A program made the position numbers and the translations under genes. From the NCBI RefSeq assembly GCF_024343575.1, contig NZ_RJUA01000006.1, positions 62,001-126,000 on the forward strand: DNA of 64,000 nt, given 5' to 3'. This DNA is from Lacihabitans sp. LS3-19 (lineage in GTDB: Bacteria; Bacteroidota; Bacteroidia; Cytophagales; Spirosomataceae). Positions 48,024-57,851 of this stretch are shown piece by piece (positions within the stretch are counted from its first letter, which is position 1; each line of letters opens with the position of its first letter). Below the pieces are notes generated by a model, which was not told the DNA's origin, searched no databases, and worked only from the letters and a program-made list of their open reading frames with translations.

Positions 48024-49568
48024 TTAAACATTAATAATGTTGAAATTGAAATCTAATGGGTCAAAAACTGAAGAAATTTTCTGGATAAACTCAGGATCAT
48101 TTAAATAGAAATTTAAGAAATTCTCAGATCGTTCTTGAAGTCCTCCACCTGGAAAAAGTTTATCTTTTAATCCCTGTAATTGATTCAAAGAAGTCTCGAA
48201 TTTTTTCTCTTCTGCTTTTTTGATTCTTTTTTCAAGATGTCCTAAAGCTGTGGAGTTTTTTACTTTTTCAGATTCAATTACAGCTTTTAGAGTAGCATCG
48301 ACCTCTATAGCTTTTTGTGCAATATCATCAAAAAGGCTTTCAATAGCTGCAATCTCTTTTTCTAAGGATAGTGAATGTTCAGAGTTTTTTTCTACAAAAT
48401 TACGCTTCAAACTTACCTCATCAAGAAATAAATCTACAGCCTTCACGCCTAATTTATCCATTCGTTTTAACGTACCTTCGTTTATAGCCAAAGCTAAATT
48501 TCGGGGTAATAAAATCGGGAAAGGCAAAAGGCTATCATCAAATATTCCCTTTAATTGCAACCAATAACTTACCTCTGAAGGCCCTCCCAAATAAGCTAAG
48601 TTAGGCAATATTGTTTCTTGATACAATGGCCTAAGAACTACATTAGGGCTTAACTTTTCAGGCGTTTTCTCTATAATTTCTAATAATTCCTCTTTACTAA
48701 AACTAATATCAGTGTTTAAAACAGTAAACTTATCTCCATGAATTTCAATCCTTTCTCTAAGATTGTTTTCCAAATAAAAGAAATTGATATTTCTAGCGTG
48801 TATCTGCGTTTTATAGCCAAGGTGTTCTAAATCAGAAGATATTTTTACAACAGCACTTTCTGCAGTATGCTCAAAAAGGTCGTTTTGCATCGCTTGAGAA
48901 AATAGTCCTTTTAGTAGTCTATCATCTCCATCAATACAAAATAAGCCCTGAGAACCAAAAAGTTCATGCATGTATTGTCTAACAGCCGCACCCAAAGTAG
49001 CGTTTTCTGAATAGGCTTTTTCAAAAACTTCAGGTCTATCTCTCAGACCTTCAATTATTTTTAATAAACCCGAGGGGTCCATTCTTCCTACTCCACCTTT
49101 TTGTTCAGTTTCCCACACATGTTTTTGACCAAACAAATTAAAATATGAAATTTCCTCAAAATCATGATCTTCTGTTGCCATCCAGTAAACCGGAACAAAA
49201 TTGTAATCAGGAAATGAGGCTTTTAATTTCTTGGCTAAATTAATGGTGCTTACAATCTTGTAGATAACATACAAAGGGCCTGTGAATATATTGAGCTGGT
49301 GACCTGTGGTAACTGTGAAAGTTTTGTCATTCAACAAAATATCGAAATCTGGACTATTTTGTAATCCATTATATTGATTTTTTAAAGCCTGTACCAAAAC
49401 TTCTCTATTTTCAAAAGTCCTATTGCTTATCGAATTTTTAAAGCCTTCAATATCAGGAAAATCTGTGTAAAATGGCTTTAAACTATCTTTTTTATCTAAA
49501 TAATCGATGAAAAGTTTAGGGAAACTTGCAGCTTGTGATAAAGGTATTTTTGTATGTTCTACTTGCAA
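48024..49568 (-). CDS. bshC: bacillithiol biosynthesis cysteine-adding enzyme
   Basis: A 514-residue protein of the BshC family, which adds cysteine to glucosaminyl-malate in the last step of bacillithiol synthesis. Recognised stretches are FTVTTGHQLNIFTGPLYVIYKI, FVPVYWMATEDHDFEEI, QYMHELFG..G, ETILPNLAYLGGPSEVSYWLQL and the long C-terminal coiled coil (about 395-475). Bacteroidota commonly make bacillithiol. It is divergent from mnmD, with 80 bp between the starts, and 298 bp upstream of leuC on the same strand. Confidence 0.95.
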   Translation of the reverse strand: MQVEHTKIPLSQAASFPKLFIDYLDKKDSLKPFYTDFPDIEGFKNSISNRTFENREVLVQALKNQYNGLQNSPDFDILLNDKTFTVTTGHQLNIFTGPLYVIYKIVSTINLAKKLKASFPDYNFVPVYWMATEDHDFEEISYFNLFGQKHVWETEQKGGVGRMDPSGLLKIIEGLRDRPEVFEKAYSENATLGAAVRQYMHELFGSQGLFCIDGDDRLLKGLFSQAMQNDLFEHTAESAVVKISSDLEHLGYKTQIHARNINFFYLENNLRERIEIHGDKFTVLNTDISFSKEELLEIIEKTPEKLSPNVVLRPLYQETILPNLAYLGGPSEVSYWLQLKGIFDDSLLPFPILLPRNLALAINEGTLKRMDKLGVKAVDLFLDEVSLKRNFVEKNSEHSLSLEKEIAAIESLFDDIAQKAIEVDATLKAVIESEKVKNSTALGHLEKRIKKAEEKKFETSLNQLQGLKDKLFPGGGLQERSENFLNFYLNDPEFIQKISSVFDPLDFNFNIINV

Positions 49569-49648
49569 AATGTTATGATTTTAAATTTCAGAACAAAGAA
49601 ACACATGAATGGGTTTCAAAAATTATATTTGCTATAAATTTAGCGATT

Positions 49649-50302
49649 ATGAAAGTTAAAATAACCGAAGATGGCTCAAAGACCGTATATTCTCAACAAT
49701 TTAATCAAACCTATCATTCAATTTTTGGGGCAAAAACAGAGTCTGAACGAGTATATCTAGAGCTGGGTTTTGAAGAAGCAAGTAAAAAATTTGATACAAT
49801 TAAGATTTTAGAAATTGGCTTTGGAACCGGCCTAAATGCCTATTTAAGTAAAATGCACGCCGAAAAGTTTAGAATTCCTACAGAATATTTGGGAATAGAG
49901 GCTTTCCCTTTATCAGAAAAAAATTATTCGAAACTAGACACAGAATTGCAAATTTTTCATTTAGCTTCTTGGCAGCAAAATCATGAATTGTCAGAATTTT
50001 TTAATTTTAAAAAAATCAAAATCAAAACTGAAGATTTTGAAACAGACGAATCCTATAATTTAATATATTATGATGCTTTTGCCCCTGAAACTCAACCAGA
50101 ATTATGGACAGAGCAAATATTCTCAAAAATGAAAAAACTTTTGGTTACAGGTGGAATACTTACAACATATTGTTCCAAAGTAATTGTGCAAAAAAACCTT
50201 AAGTATGCAGGCTTCAAAATAGAAAAACACAAAGGACCACCACATAAAAGGGAAGTTTTAAGAGCCGTCAAAGTCGAAACTCTTGGATTTGAAAAAATTT
50301 AA
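49649..50302 (+). CDS. mnmD: tRNA mnm5s2U methyltransferase (MnmD)
   Basis: ATG at 49649 (217 residues) is chosen: MKVKITEDGSKTVYS starts the family, and an extension to 49526 would overlap bshC. The Rossmann methyltransferase shows ILEIGFGTGLNAYL (SAM loop) and LIYYDAFAPETQPELWT. MnmD (the DUF752 protein, fused to MnmC1 in Proteobacteria) makes the last methylation of 5-methylaminomethyl-2-thiouridine at tRNA position 34. It overlaps the longer frame of the sugar porter, but not its chosen ATG. Confidence 0.92.
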   Translation: MKVKITEDGSKTVYSQQFNQTYHSIFGAKTESERVYLELGFEEASKKFDTIKILEIGFGTGLNAYLSKMHAEKFRIPTEYLGIEAFPLSEKNYSKLDTELQIFHLASWQQNHELSEFFNFKKIKIKTEDFETDESYNLIYYDAFAPETQPELWTEQIFSKMKKLLVTGGILTTYCSKVIVQKNLKYAGFKIEKHKGPPHKREVLRAVKVETLGFEKI

Positions 50303-50357
50303 TTATGCCGATTTTTTTTATAGTTTTGCCAAGAAATACAAAAATACCTATATACCT

Positions 50358-51704
50358 ATGAATAAAAACACCATCATTTATTTTATTGCAGCTGTAGCAG
50401 CTACTGGCGGTCTCCTATTTGGTTTTGATACTGGAGTTATCAATGTGGCACTACCATCCCTTAGAGAACAATTGCATCTGACTCCTTCCCAAGAAAGTAT
50501 GGTGGTAGGTGCGGTACTTTTTGGAGCTATGTTTGGTCCATTTATTTCTGGTTTCTTAACTGACCTATTAGGTAGAAAAAAAATCAATATTATTGCTTCT
50601 TTGGTATTTGTTTTGGGTTCAATTCTAGCAGCAATAGCACCAAACACCAATTCACTTATAGCTGGTAGGTTATTATTAGGATTAGCTATTGGTATTGTAG
50701 CTGCTACTGTCCCTCTATATTTGGCGGAACTTTCGCCGAAAGAAAAACGGGGTAGAATGGTAACATTTTTCCAATTGGCCATTACACTGGGAATCTTGCT
50801 ATCTTATGTAGTAGGTTATATTTTTGGAAATGCTGAAAACGCTTGGAGGTTAATGTTCTGGGCTGGATTTGTTCCAGCAATTATCTTATTTGTTGGAATG
50901 CTTTTAGTACCAGAAAGCCCAAGATGGTTATTGTCTAAAGGACGAGATGATGAAGCTAAATCAGTTTTAAACAAACTAAGAGAGCCCAAAGAAGCTGAAG
51001 ATGAGTATAATGAAACTAAAAAGCTGCTGGAAGAAGAAAAAAACAACAAATCAAGCTGGAAGGAATTGTTTTCCGAAAGATTGCGTATCCCCCTTTTTAT
51101 TGGAATAGGAATATTTGCCATTCAACAATTTTCAGGCATAAATGCTATCATTTACTATTCAACCGATATTTTCAAACAATTATTTAGTGACTCAGATGCG
51201 ACAATTGCGACGGTTGGCGTAGGAGTAGTTAACACTCTTGCAACAATTCTAGGCATGCGTTTTCTTGACAAATGGGGAAGGAAACCTTTGCTTTATACTG
51301 GCCTGATTGGTACAGCGGTATGCTTAGGCACTGTGGGTTTAGCATTTTATTTCCAAGACATCCTACCCGCTGGACTTAGACAAATAATGTTGGTTGGTGG
51401 AATTTACTCTTATATTATATTTTTTGCTATTAGTCTTGGGCCGTTGGGCTGGTTGCTCATTTCGGAAGTTTACCCACTGAAAATCAGAGGATTTGCCTCA
51501 AGCATGGGGAGTTTCAATCACTGGTTTTTTGACTTAATGGTGGCTATTTCGTTTCCTTTAATGAGGGCGACTTCATTGGGTGAAAACGGCGGGATTTTCG
51601 GAATCTATATGTTGGTTGTATTGCTTGGTTTGTTCTTTGCAAAATATGTGGTTTTCGAAACCAAGGGCTTAAGTTTAGAAGATATTGAGAAAAAGTATAA
51701 GTGA
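50358..51704 (+). CDS. sugar porter family MFS transporter
   Basis: ATG at 50358 (448 residues) is preferred over the one at 50283, which would overlap mnmD. Twelve membrane segments carry the sugar-porter signatures: GGLLFGFDTGVINVALP, DLLGRKK, AGRLLLGLAIGIVAATVPLYLAE (GRXXXG), VPESPRWLL, FAIQQFSGINAIIYYST, and the C-terminal FETKGLSLEDIE for PETKG. It imports a hexose or pentose by proton symport, like XylE or GalP; the sugar is not predictable. It stands just downstream of mnmD and ends at a terminator. Confidence 0.93.
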   Translation: MNKNTIIYFIAAVAATGGLLFGFDTGVINVALPSLREQLHLTPSQESMVVGAVLFGAMFGPFISGFLTDLLGRKKINIIASLVFVLGSILAAIAPNTNSLIAGRLLLGLAIGIVAATVPLYLAELSPKEKRGRMVTFFQLAITLGILLSYVVGYIFGNAENAWRLMFWAGFVPAIILFVGMLLVPESPRWLLSKGRDDEAKSVLNKLREPKEAEDEYNETKKLLEEEKNNKSSWKELFSERLRIPLFIGIGIFAIQQFSGINAIIYYSTDIFKQLFSDSDATIATVGVGVVNTLATILGMRFLDKWGRKPLLYTGLIGTAVCLGTVGLAFYFQDILPAGLRQIMLVGGIYSYIIFFAISLGPLGWLLISEVYPLKIRGFASSMGSFNHWFFDLMVAISFPLMRATSLGENGGIFGIYMLVVLLGLFFAKYVVFETKGLSLEDIEKKYK

Positions 51705-51710
51705 GATTTA

Positions 51711-51748
51711 AAAAAAGGTGCAAGTTTTAAAATACTAGCACCTTTTTT
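51711..51748. terminator. bidirectional terminator between the sugar porter and phoD
   Basis: An 11-bp stem of A/T plus GGTGC/GCACC (51711-51721 with 51738-51748) with a 16-nt loop ends in T6 on the plus strand and has the matching A run for the minus strand. Confidence 0.75.
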
Positions 51749-51751
51749 GAT

Positions 51752-53218
51752 TTATAAAACCCGATCTTTCTGAAAAGCATATACTTCCTTCCCATAAATA
51801 TCATGATGTCGAAAGTTTATTGAACTTTTGCTTCCGACACTTCGAAGTTCCACAGACATAAAACCCCCTTTCACCAAATGAAACCTATGGTACATTTTGT
51901 TTTCACCTGGGCTTCCTTGGGCATGTTCATCACTTGCTGCACCTATACTAAACTCGTTTAAACCTGTTTCAGGATGGACTGAATGATATTGCCAATGCCT
52001 ATCCCCACATATTACAAAAAAATTATCAGGCACATTATCTTTTAACCAATTTCGTATTTCGTCTCCTTCGTGTTTAAAACCTAAATTGCTATGGTTGTCG
52101 TTCTTTTGTTTTCTATCTGGACCCACCAAAGGAGTCGGACTAACTAAAATTTTCCAAGTTGCATCGCTTTCTTTCACCGTTTTCTTAAACCAATCTTTTT
52201 GTTCTTTGCCCCAAATTGTTTTTTCTGGCCCGTCATCCATATCATTTTGAGATCTGAAATCTCGACCATCGCTTAACCAAATCTGCAAGTCTTTTCCCCA
52301 TCTGAATGTACGGTAGCTTAACCCATCGTACATAGGAGCTTGTTGTCTAAAAATGTCCTGCCCTTTTTCAAATGTCAAATCACCCATAGATTCTCCAGGA
52401 CTTGAGTCATCATTTAGGGTATCGTGATCATCTTTTAGCCAATATGTACCAACATTGCTATTGAATTCAACCAATCTTGGAAGGCTAAACATCCTTTCCC
52501 AATGATATCTGGCCAATCGAGGAGAATTGGCTCGCGGCATATCATTGTCATAATAAACTAAATCGCCTGTGAGGAAAGCAAATTTTGGTTTGAGTGATAA
52601 CATAGAAGGATAAATTTGATGGCCATCTTTATGGCCTCTATCTGGATAGCCCTGACATGTCATTAATGTAAATATGAAATTACTCGGAATAGAAGATTCA
52701 GGAGCTGTATTAAATTGTCCTTTATGTGTAGTTATAGGGTTTTTGCCTTTTTTTAAGCTTGCTTGACTTGCGTAAAAATATGTACTACCTGATTTTAAGT
52801 TGATTAAATGAAAATGGTGAGTATAATCTGTTTTTTCAGAAACTTCTATCCATTTAGTGGTTTTTTGATCTTTTAAATTTTCTCCAATTCCATATATTAA
52901 ACGGACGTATCCAAGTGTACCTGGAGTTGCACCTTCTAACTCCTCCACGGGAACATTTACGATGGGTAAGTTCCTTTTTTTATAATCTTGAGCTCTGCCT
53001 GGTATTACTAAACCTTCGTTGTTTCTGCTAGAATTCAAAGTAGAACGAACCCAAACAACGGCAGAAGAATCTGTTATTTCTCCTACTCTAGTTCCCATTG
53101 CCTGATATACGGAAGGCTGGTTTTCTAATTCAAAAAGAGGAATGCCTGAGCCTAAAAAAGCCAAAAAAGAGCTTTTTTTAACAAATTCCCTTCTGTTTAC
53201 ATTTTTATCTTTTATCAT
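51752..53218 (-). CDS. PhoD-family alkaline phosphatase/phosphodiesterase, Tat-exported
   Basis: A 488-residue protein. A twin-arginine signal (NRREFVKKSSFLAFLGSG) predicts export as a folded metalloprotein. A beta-sandwich N-terminal domain (about 40-175) precedes the PhoD catalytic domain: MTCQGYP, FLTGDLVYYDND, WLKDDHDTLNDD, and ICGDRHWQYHS as metal-binding motifs. PhoD enzymes release phosphate from phosphodiesters and monoesters using iron and calcium. It lies about 46 bp after the FGE-like gene on the same strand, so both are likely co-expressed. Confidence 0.92.
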   Translation of the reverse strand: MIKDKNVNRREFVKKSSFLAFLGSGIPLFELENQPSVYQAMGTRVGEITDSSAVVWVRSTLNSSRNNEGLVIPGRAQDYKKRNLPIVNVPVEELEGATPGTLGYVRLIYGIGENLKDQKTTKWIEVSEKTDYTHHFHLINLKSGSTYFYASQASLKKGKNPITTHKGQFNTAPESSIPSNFIFTLMTCQGYPDRGHKDGHQIYPSMLSLKPKFAFLTGDLVYYDNDMPRANSPRLARYHWERMFSLPRLVEFNSNVGTYWLKDDHDTLNDDSSPGESMGDLTFEKGQDIFRQQAPMYDGLSYRTFRWGKDLQIWLSDGRDFRSQNDMDDGPEKTIWGKEQKDWFKKTVKESDATWKILVSPTPLVGPDRKQKNDNHSNLGFKHEGDEIRNWLKDNVPDNFFVICGDRHWQYHSVHPETGLNEFSIGAASDEHAQGSPGENKMYHRFHLVKGGFMSVELRSVGSKSSINFRHHDIYGKEVYAFQKDRVL

Positions 53219-53264
53219 AAGGTTTTACTAAATTTATCGGGATACGAAAAGAACATTTTTATTA

Positions 53265-54341
53265 TTAGAAATCTTTCGCACATCTGAAGCCAGTATGTGA
53301 TATACCAGAATCTTCGCTGGATTTCATCCTACGAGATACTCTATACCCACTGCAATAACTGTCATTACATAAAAAAGACCCTCCCCTGATTACTCTCTTT
53401 GGTGTATATGGTTCGTCTGGATCCAATGAGTTTTTAGGTCCTTTAGGGTTATAAGCATCTTCCGCTTCATTATAGGCATCGAATCGATACCAATCACTAC
53501 ACCACTCCCAAACATTACCTGCCATTTCGTATAAGCCATATCCGTTTTTTTCGAAAGACTTAACTGGAGCAGTGCCCAAAAAACCATCCAAGTTTGTATT
53601 TTGATAAGGGAAAAATCCTTGCCAAAAATTCGCTTTTTTGTTGGCATTGGCTGCGGGTTCATTGCCCCAAGGATAAATGGGGTCATCTTTCCCTCCCCTA
53701 GCTGCCCACTCCCATTCGGCTTCGGTAGGGAGTCTTTTGCCAGCCCACTTGGCATAGGCATTGGCATCCTCCCAAGCCACATGTACAACAGGATGATTCA
53801 TCCTATTTGTAATATTTGACTTTGGTCCTTCTGGGTGCCGCCAGTCTGCCCCGACGGTCCAATGCCACCATTGACTAACATCGTCTAAAGCTACGGGTCC
53901 TTGAGTAGGAATAAAAACCAAAGAACCTGGTAGCAAAATACTATCATCAGGTTTGGGTGTTCCTGGAGGTAATTGTGCCTTTATTTCTTCCCATATAATA
54001 GGACGCTCAGCTACTGTTTTATAATTAGTAGCCAAAACAAATTTTTCAAATTCACTATTACTTATTTCATGTTCATCCATCCAAAACTTATCTACCCTAA
54101 CCCTATGCTTTGGGTATTCATCTTTATCCGCTTGCTCACTATTCCCTCCCATCTTAAACTCTCCACCTGGAATAATTACCATTTTGTTTTCAATTGAGAT
54201 AGAATCAATTTCTATTTCTTTTGTTTCGTTTTCTACAACATAATTATTTTTATTCTCCTCTTTCTGTTTCTCCGAAGAATTACATGAAGCAGCCATAAAA
54301 ACTATAAATATGATTGAAATTGAATACCGATAATTACGCAT
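53265..54341 (-). CDS. formylglycine-generating enzyme (SUMF1) family lipoprotein
   Basis: ATG at 54341 (358 residues) is preferred to the TTG at 54353 and gives a lipoprotein signal ending MAASC. The FGE-sulfatase domain fills residues about 55-358: MVIIPGGEFKMGG, HPVVHVAWEDANAYAKWAGKRLPTEAEWEWAARGG, EMAGNVWEWCSDWY, and RVIRGGSFLCNDSYCSGYR with both active-site cysteines in the C-x4-C arrangement of true FGE, then GFRCAKD. It could convert Cys to formylglycine in sulfatases. No Cys-type sulfatase gene lies in the window. It precedes phoD on one transcript and is divergent from the SusC gene. Confidence 0.9.
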   Translation of the reverse strand: MRNYRYSISIIFIVFMAASCNSSEKQKEENKNNYVVENETKEIEIDSISIENKMVIIPGGEFKMGGNSEQADKDEYPKHRVRVDKFWMDEHEISNSEFEKFVLATNYKTVAERPIIWEEIKAQLPPGTPKPDDSILLPGSLVFIPTQGPVALDDVSQWWHWTVGADWRHPEGPKSNITNRMNHPVVHVAWEDANAYAKWAGKRLPTEAEWEWAARGGKDDPIYPWGNEPAANANKKANFWQGFFPYQNTNLDGFLGTAPVKSFEKNGYGLYEMAGNVWEWCSDWYRFDAYNEAEDAYNPKGPKNSLDPDEPYTPKRVIRGGSFLCNDSYCSGYRVSRRMKSSEDSGISHTGFRCAKDF

Positions 54342-54737
54342 TTGAGTATACAAGATAAAATTTAGGAATATAAAAACTGAGCTTTAAATTTAACGCAATC
54401 TAATTCATTTAGACCACATCTCCATAGAAGAATGATTCTCATAGAATCTGTATAAAAGCTCAAATTTCTCGTGATTTTAAGAAATTTTAAGCCACTATTA
54501 TTCTTATTCTTAGAAGTTTTAGTAATTTTTTTATCTAAAGAGCACATTTAACCTCTTCATTGATACAAGAACAACTTTATCCAAAAGCTTGATAATCCTA
54601 CTTTTATATTATTGATCGTTATAAAAAATTGTACTAATTCTTTGTATAAACTATTAAAAAAATCTAGTACAAAACTTATTTATAATCAATCAAAAAATAA
54701 TAATCAATTTAAATTTTAAACCCTTTAATTCAAAACT
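54342..54737. other. intergenic region between divergent FGE-like and susC genes
   Basis: 396 bp of AT-rich DNA with no credible gene; a 61-codon minus-strand frame (54362-54547) has no family features. It should contain the SusC/SusD promoter and the FGE/PhoD promoter. I saw no well-spaced TTG/TAnnTTTG pair and no long repeat. Confidence 0.5.
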
Positions 54738-57700
54738 ATGAAACTACTTCTTCTTAAAAGGATGATGAGATGTGGTCGCAATGCTTTGTTTATCTGCTCT
54801 CTTTTAGGGGCCTTTAAATCAATTGCCATTCCCCATGAAAATGGAGAAAAGAAAAAGCCAAATGGAACTACTAATCTGGAAGTTCGTCTAAATGGAAAAA
54901 TTACAGACGAAAATAGTGAGCCTATTCCAGGGGCATCAATTGTTATTAAAGGAACTAGTGAAGGAACCGTCAGTGATTTGAATGGTAACTACAGCATAAA
55001 TGCTGCAGACAATAACGTAACTTTAATAGTCTCCTTTATTGGCTATGTAAGCCAAGAAGTTGCCGCTGGGGGAAGAAACACTATAAATGTACAATTGGCA
55101 CTTTCTAGTGAGCAACTTTCCGAAGTAGTGGTAGTGGGTTATGGAACGCAAAAGAAGAAAGACCTGACTGGGGCAATGGGTTCTATCCAAGCTAAAGATA
55201 TCGTAAGAGGAAACCCAATTCAAGCCGCAAATGCTCTCCAAGGCCAAGTAGCTGGTGTTAATATTACTCGTGTAAACAGCCGACCTGGATCTAGCTTCGA
55301 TATCACAATTCGTGGAGTCCAGAATTTTGATAATTCGCTAAATGCACCATTAGTAGTGATAGATGGTGTAATAGGTGGTAATATGGATAACCTAAACCCA
55401 GCTGACATCGCTTCGATGGATGTATTAAAAGATGCCTCTTCAACTGCCATATATGGCTCAAGAGGAGCAAACGGGGTGATTTTAATAACAACTCATAAAG
55501 GTTCTTCTGGGAAAGCAAAAGTTTCTTATAATTCTTATGTTGGCTCAAAAAGACCTGCTTACGTGCCTGGAATGATGAGTGCTAAAGAATTTTACCAAGC
55601 ATATAATGTAACACGTCTTGAAGATGCCGCTGCAATAGGAATAAAGATTCCTAAACCTAGAGGATGGACTGCCTCTGAAATAGCAAATGCCGAAAACGAC
55701 AGAACTTCAGATTGGATAGACTTAGCAACCAATCCTGCTCTTCAAACAAGCCATACTATATCTGTAGCAGGAGGAAGTTCTAGCACTACCTATAACTTTT
55801 CAGCTGGTTATTTGAATGAAGGTGGCGTAACTACAGGTACAAGTTTTAAAAGGTATAGTTTAAACGCTGGATTGGAAAGTAAAATATCGAGTAAACTTAA
55901 AGTAGGTTTTACTTCTTATGCTTCTTTCAGCGATCGAAACCTTCCTACTTCTGAGGTTATGCGTTCTGCTTTTAGAGCAAGACCTACAGGAACAATAAAG
56001 TATGCAGACTTAGCTGAGGCAGATCAAAAAAAGGATATTGACTTAAAAGGCAATGCCTTCTTTATGGGAATAAGCGACAATCAAGTATTTAACGTATTGA
56101 CGGAGTTGGATCCTGAAAATGCCCAACACAAAACCAACGTTTCAAGTATTCTAGGTAATGGATTTATAGAATATACTCCAATAAAAAGATTGGCAATAAG
56201 ATCGTCTTTATCTGTGGCTTCAAACAATACCAGAGATGGAGAATATTGGGGAAATTATACCAAAACTCAAGCTGGGACAAAAGGCAATAGGGCTCAATAC
56301 CAAACCCAAAACTTAATATCATATACATTAGATAATATCATCACTTATGATTTGTTTAAAGGAGACCATGCTTTAAAGATTACAGGTTTGCAAAGTGCCT
56401 TCCAACAAAAAGAGGATGAGACAGCCATTGCTGCTCAAGCACTTCCTTTTAGATCATTATGGTATAACATGGGCACAGGAACAATAACAAGCTTTGGCTC
56501 AAATTTGAGCGAACGCTCTTTGTTATCTTTTATGGGACGGATTAATTATGCCTACAAAGACAAGTATTTATTAACTGTAACAGGTAGGTCTGATGGGGCA
56601 TCTCAACTTTCTCCAGGAAACAAATGGATTTTCTACCCTTCGGCGGCTGTAGCTTGGCGTATAGGTGATGAAGAATTTATCAAAAATGTCAATTGGATTT
56701 CGAACTTGAAACTTCGGGCCAGTTATGGTATAGTTGGAAATGCGAGTTCGGTTAGACCATACGCAACCCAAGCTACAATAACACAAACTAATTATGACTT
56801 TGACGGTACTACGGCATCTGGTTTTGCTGTAGGTGCTTTGGCAAATAAAAATTTAGTTTATGAAAAAAATAAAGAGTTGAATTTTGGATTAAACTTCGGT
56901 TTTTTAAATAATAGAATATCTGGTGAAGTTGAAATCTATAAAAGAAACACTGTTGACTTAATTATAGGCGACAAATTACCAAGGTCAACGGGTTTCAGTG
57001 ACGTGGTAGCAAATGTCGGAGAAATCCAAAATAAAGGAGTAGAAATTACGCTTAATACGGTAAATGTCAACAAGGGTAATTTCAGATGGAACACAAATTT
57101 TACCTTAACCAAAAATAAAGATCAGGTAACAAAATTAGCTGGAGGAATAACCGAAGATATTGGTAATTTAAGATTTGTAGGTGAATCTGTTTACCCTTTG
57201 TATAGTTGGGTATTTGATGGTATCTGGCAATTAGATGAGGCTGAAGCCGCAAAAGCATTTGGTCAATATCCAGGAAATGTGAAAATTAAAGATTTGGATG
57301 GCGATGGTGTTATCACAGACAAGGACAGAACAATTGTTGGAAAACAAACGCCTGATTTGTTGCTTGGAATGCGTAACAATATGAATTATAAGAATTTCGA
57401 TTTTTCGTTTTTCCTCTATTCAAGGAGAGGTTTGAGTTATAGTAATAACTTTTTAAATGGTACATTTGGAGATATTGGAAGTGACAGATATAACCATACC
57501 ACTGAATTAGATATTTGGACAAGTACAAACCCAAGCAATACCTACTTTGGACTTAATGGGTCAGGGAATTCAGGAAATGCCAGACAAGCATTGAGTATGC
57601 AAAAAGCTGATTTTGTAAGACTTTCAGATGTGACTTTAGGATATAAATTATCTGGAAAAGCATTAGACAAAATGAAATTCTCTAATTTCAGAGTTTACGC

Positions 57701-57824
57701 TCAAGTGACTAATCCAATGGTGTTTACAAACTTCCTTACGTTTAACCCTGAATATAATTCAAACACCGCTAATGATGATATTTCATCTAAAACATTTTTA
57801 TTGGGTTTGAACGTATCATTCTAA
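54738..57824 (+). CDS. SusC/RagA TonB-linked outer-membrane transporter
   Basis: A 1028-residue outer-membrane protein. After an atypical signal region (to about residue 30) comes a CarboxypepD-regulatory-like domain (about 47-120; GKITDENSEPIPGASIVIKG, VSDLNGNYSI), the SusC TonB-box region EVVVVGYGTQKKKDLTGA, the plug (VNITRVNSRPGSSFDITIRG, LKDASSTAIYGSRGANGVIL) and a 22-strand barrel ending in FLLGLNVSF with the terminal Phe. It imports glycan or other large nutrients with the SusD partner encoded 27 bp downstream, energised by TonB-ExbBD. The cognate substrate is unknown. Only one SusC is present here. Confidence 0.96.
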   Translation: MKLLLLKRMMRCGRNALFICSLLGAFKSIAIPHENGEKKKPNGTTNLEVRLNGKITDENSEPIPGASIVIKGTSEGTVSDLNGNYSINAADNNVTLIVSFIGYVSQEVAAGGRNTINVQLALSSEQLSEVVVVGYGTQKKKDLTGAMGSIQAKDIVRGNPIQAANALQGQVAGVNITRVNSRPGSSFDITIRGVQNFDNSLNAPLVVIDGVIGGNMDNLNPADIASMDVLKDASSTAIYGSRGANGVILITTHKGSSGKAKVSYNSYVGSKRPAYVPGMMSAKEFYQAYNVTRLEDAAAIGIKIPKPRGWTASEIANAENDRTSDWIDLATNPALQTSHTISVAGGSSSTTYNFSAGYLNEGGVTTGTSFKRYSLNAGLESKISSKLKVGFTSYASFSDRNLPTSEVMRSAFRARPTGTIKYADLAEADQKKDIDLKGNAFFMGISDNQVFNVLTELDPENAQHKTNVSSILGNGFIEYTPIKRLAIRSSLSVASNNTRDGEYWGNYTKTQAGTKGNRAQYQTQNLISYTLDNIITYDLFKGDHALKITGLQSAFQQKEDETAIAAQALPFRSLWYNMGTGTITSFGSNLSERSLLSFMGRINYAYKDKYLLTVTGRSDGASQLSPGNKWIFYPSAAVAWRIGDEEFIKNVNWISNLKLRASYGIVGNASSVRPYATQATITQTNYDFDGTTASGFAVGALANKNLVYEKNKELNFGLNFGFLNNRISGEVEIYKRNTVDLIIGDKLPRSTGFSDVVANVGEIQNKGVEITLNTVNVNKGNFRWNTNFTLTKNKDQVTKLAGGITEDIGNLRFVGESVYPLYSWVFDGIWQLDEAEAAKAFGQYPGNVKIKDLDGDGVITDKDRTIVGKQTPDLLLGMRNNMNYKNFDFSFFLYSRRGLSYSNNFLNGTFGDIGSDRYNHTTELDIWTSTNPSNTYFGLNGSGNSGNARQALSMQKADFVRLSDVTLGYKLSGKALDKMKFSNFRVYAQVTNPMVFTNFLTFNPEYNSNTANDDISSKTFLLGLNVSF

Positions 57825-57851
57825 TATTATAAAACATTAAAAAGTATAAAA

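Noticed and set aside
54362-54547. Small minus-strand gene upstream of susC
   Set aside because: 61 codons, no ribosome-binding context or family features, and composition like the surrounding spacer.
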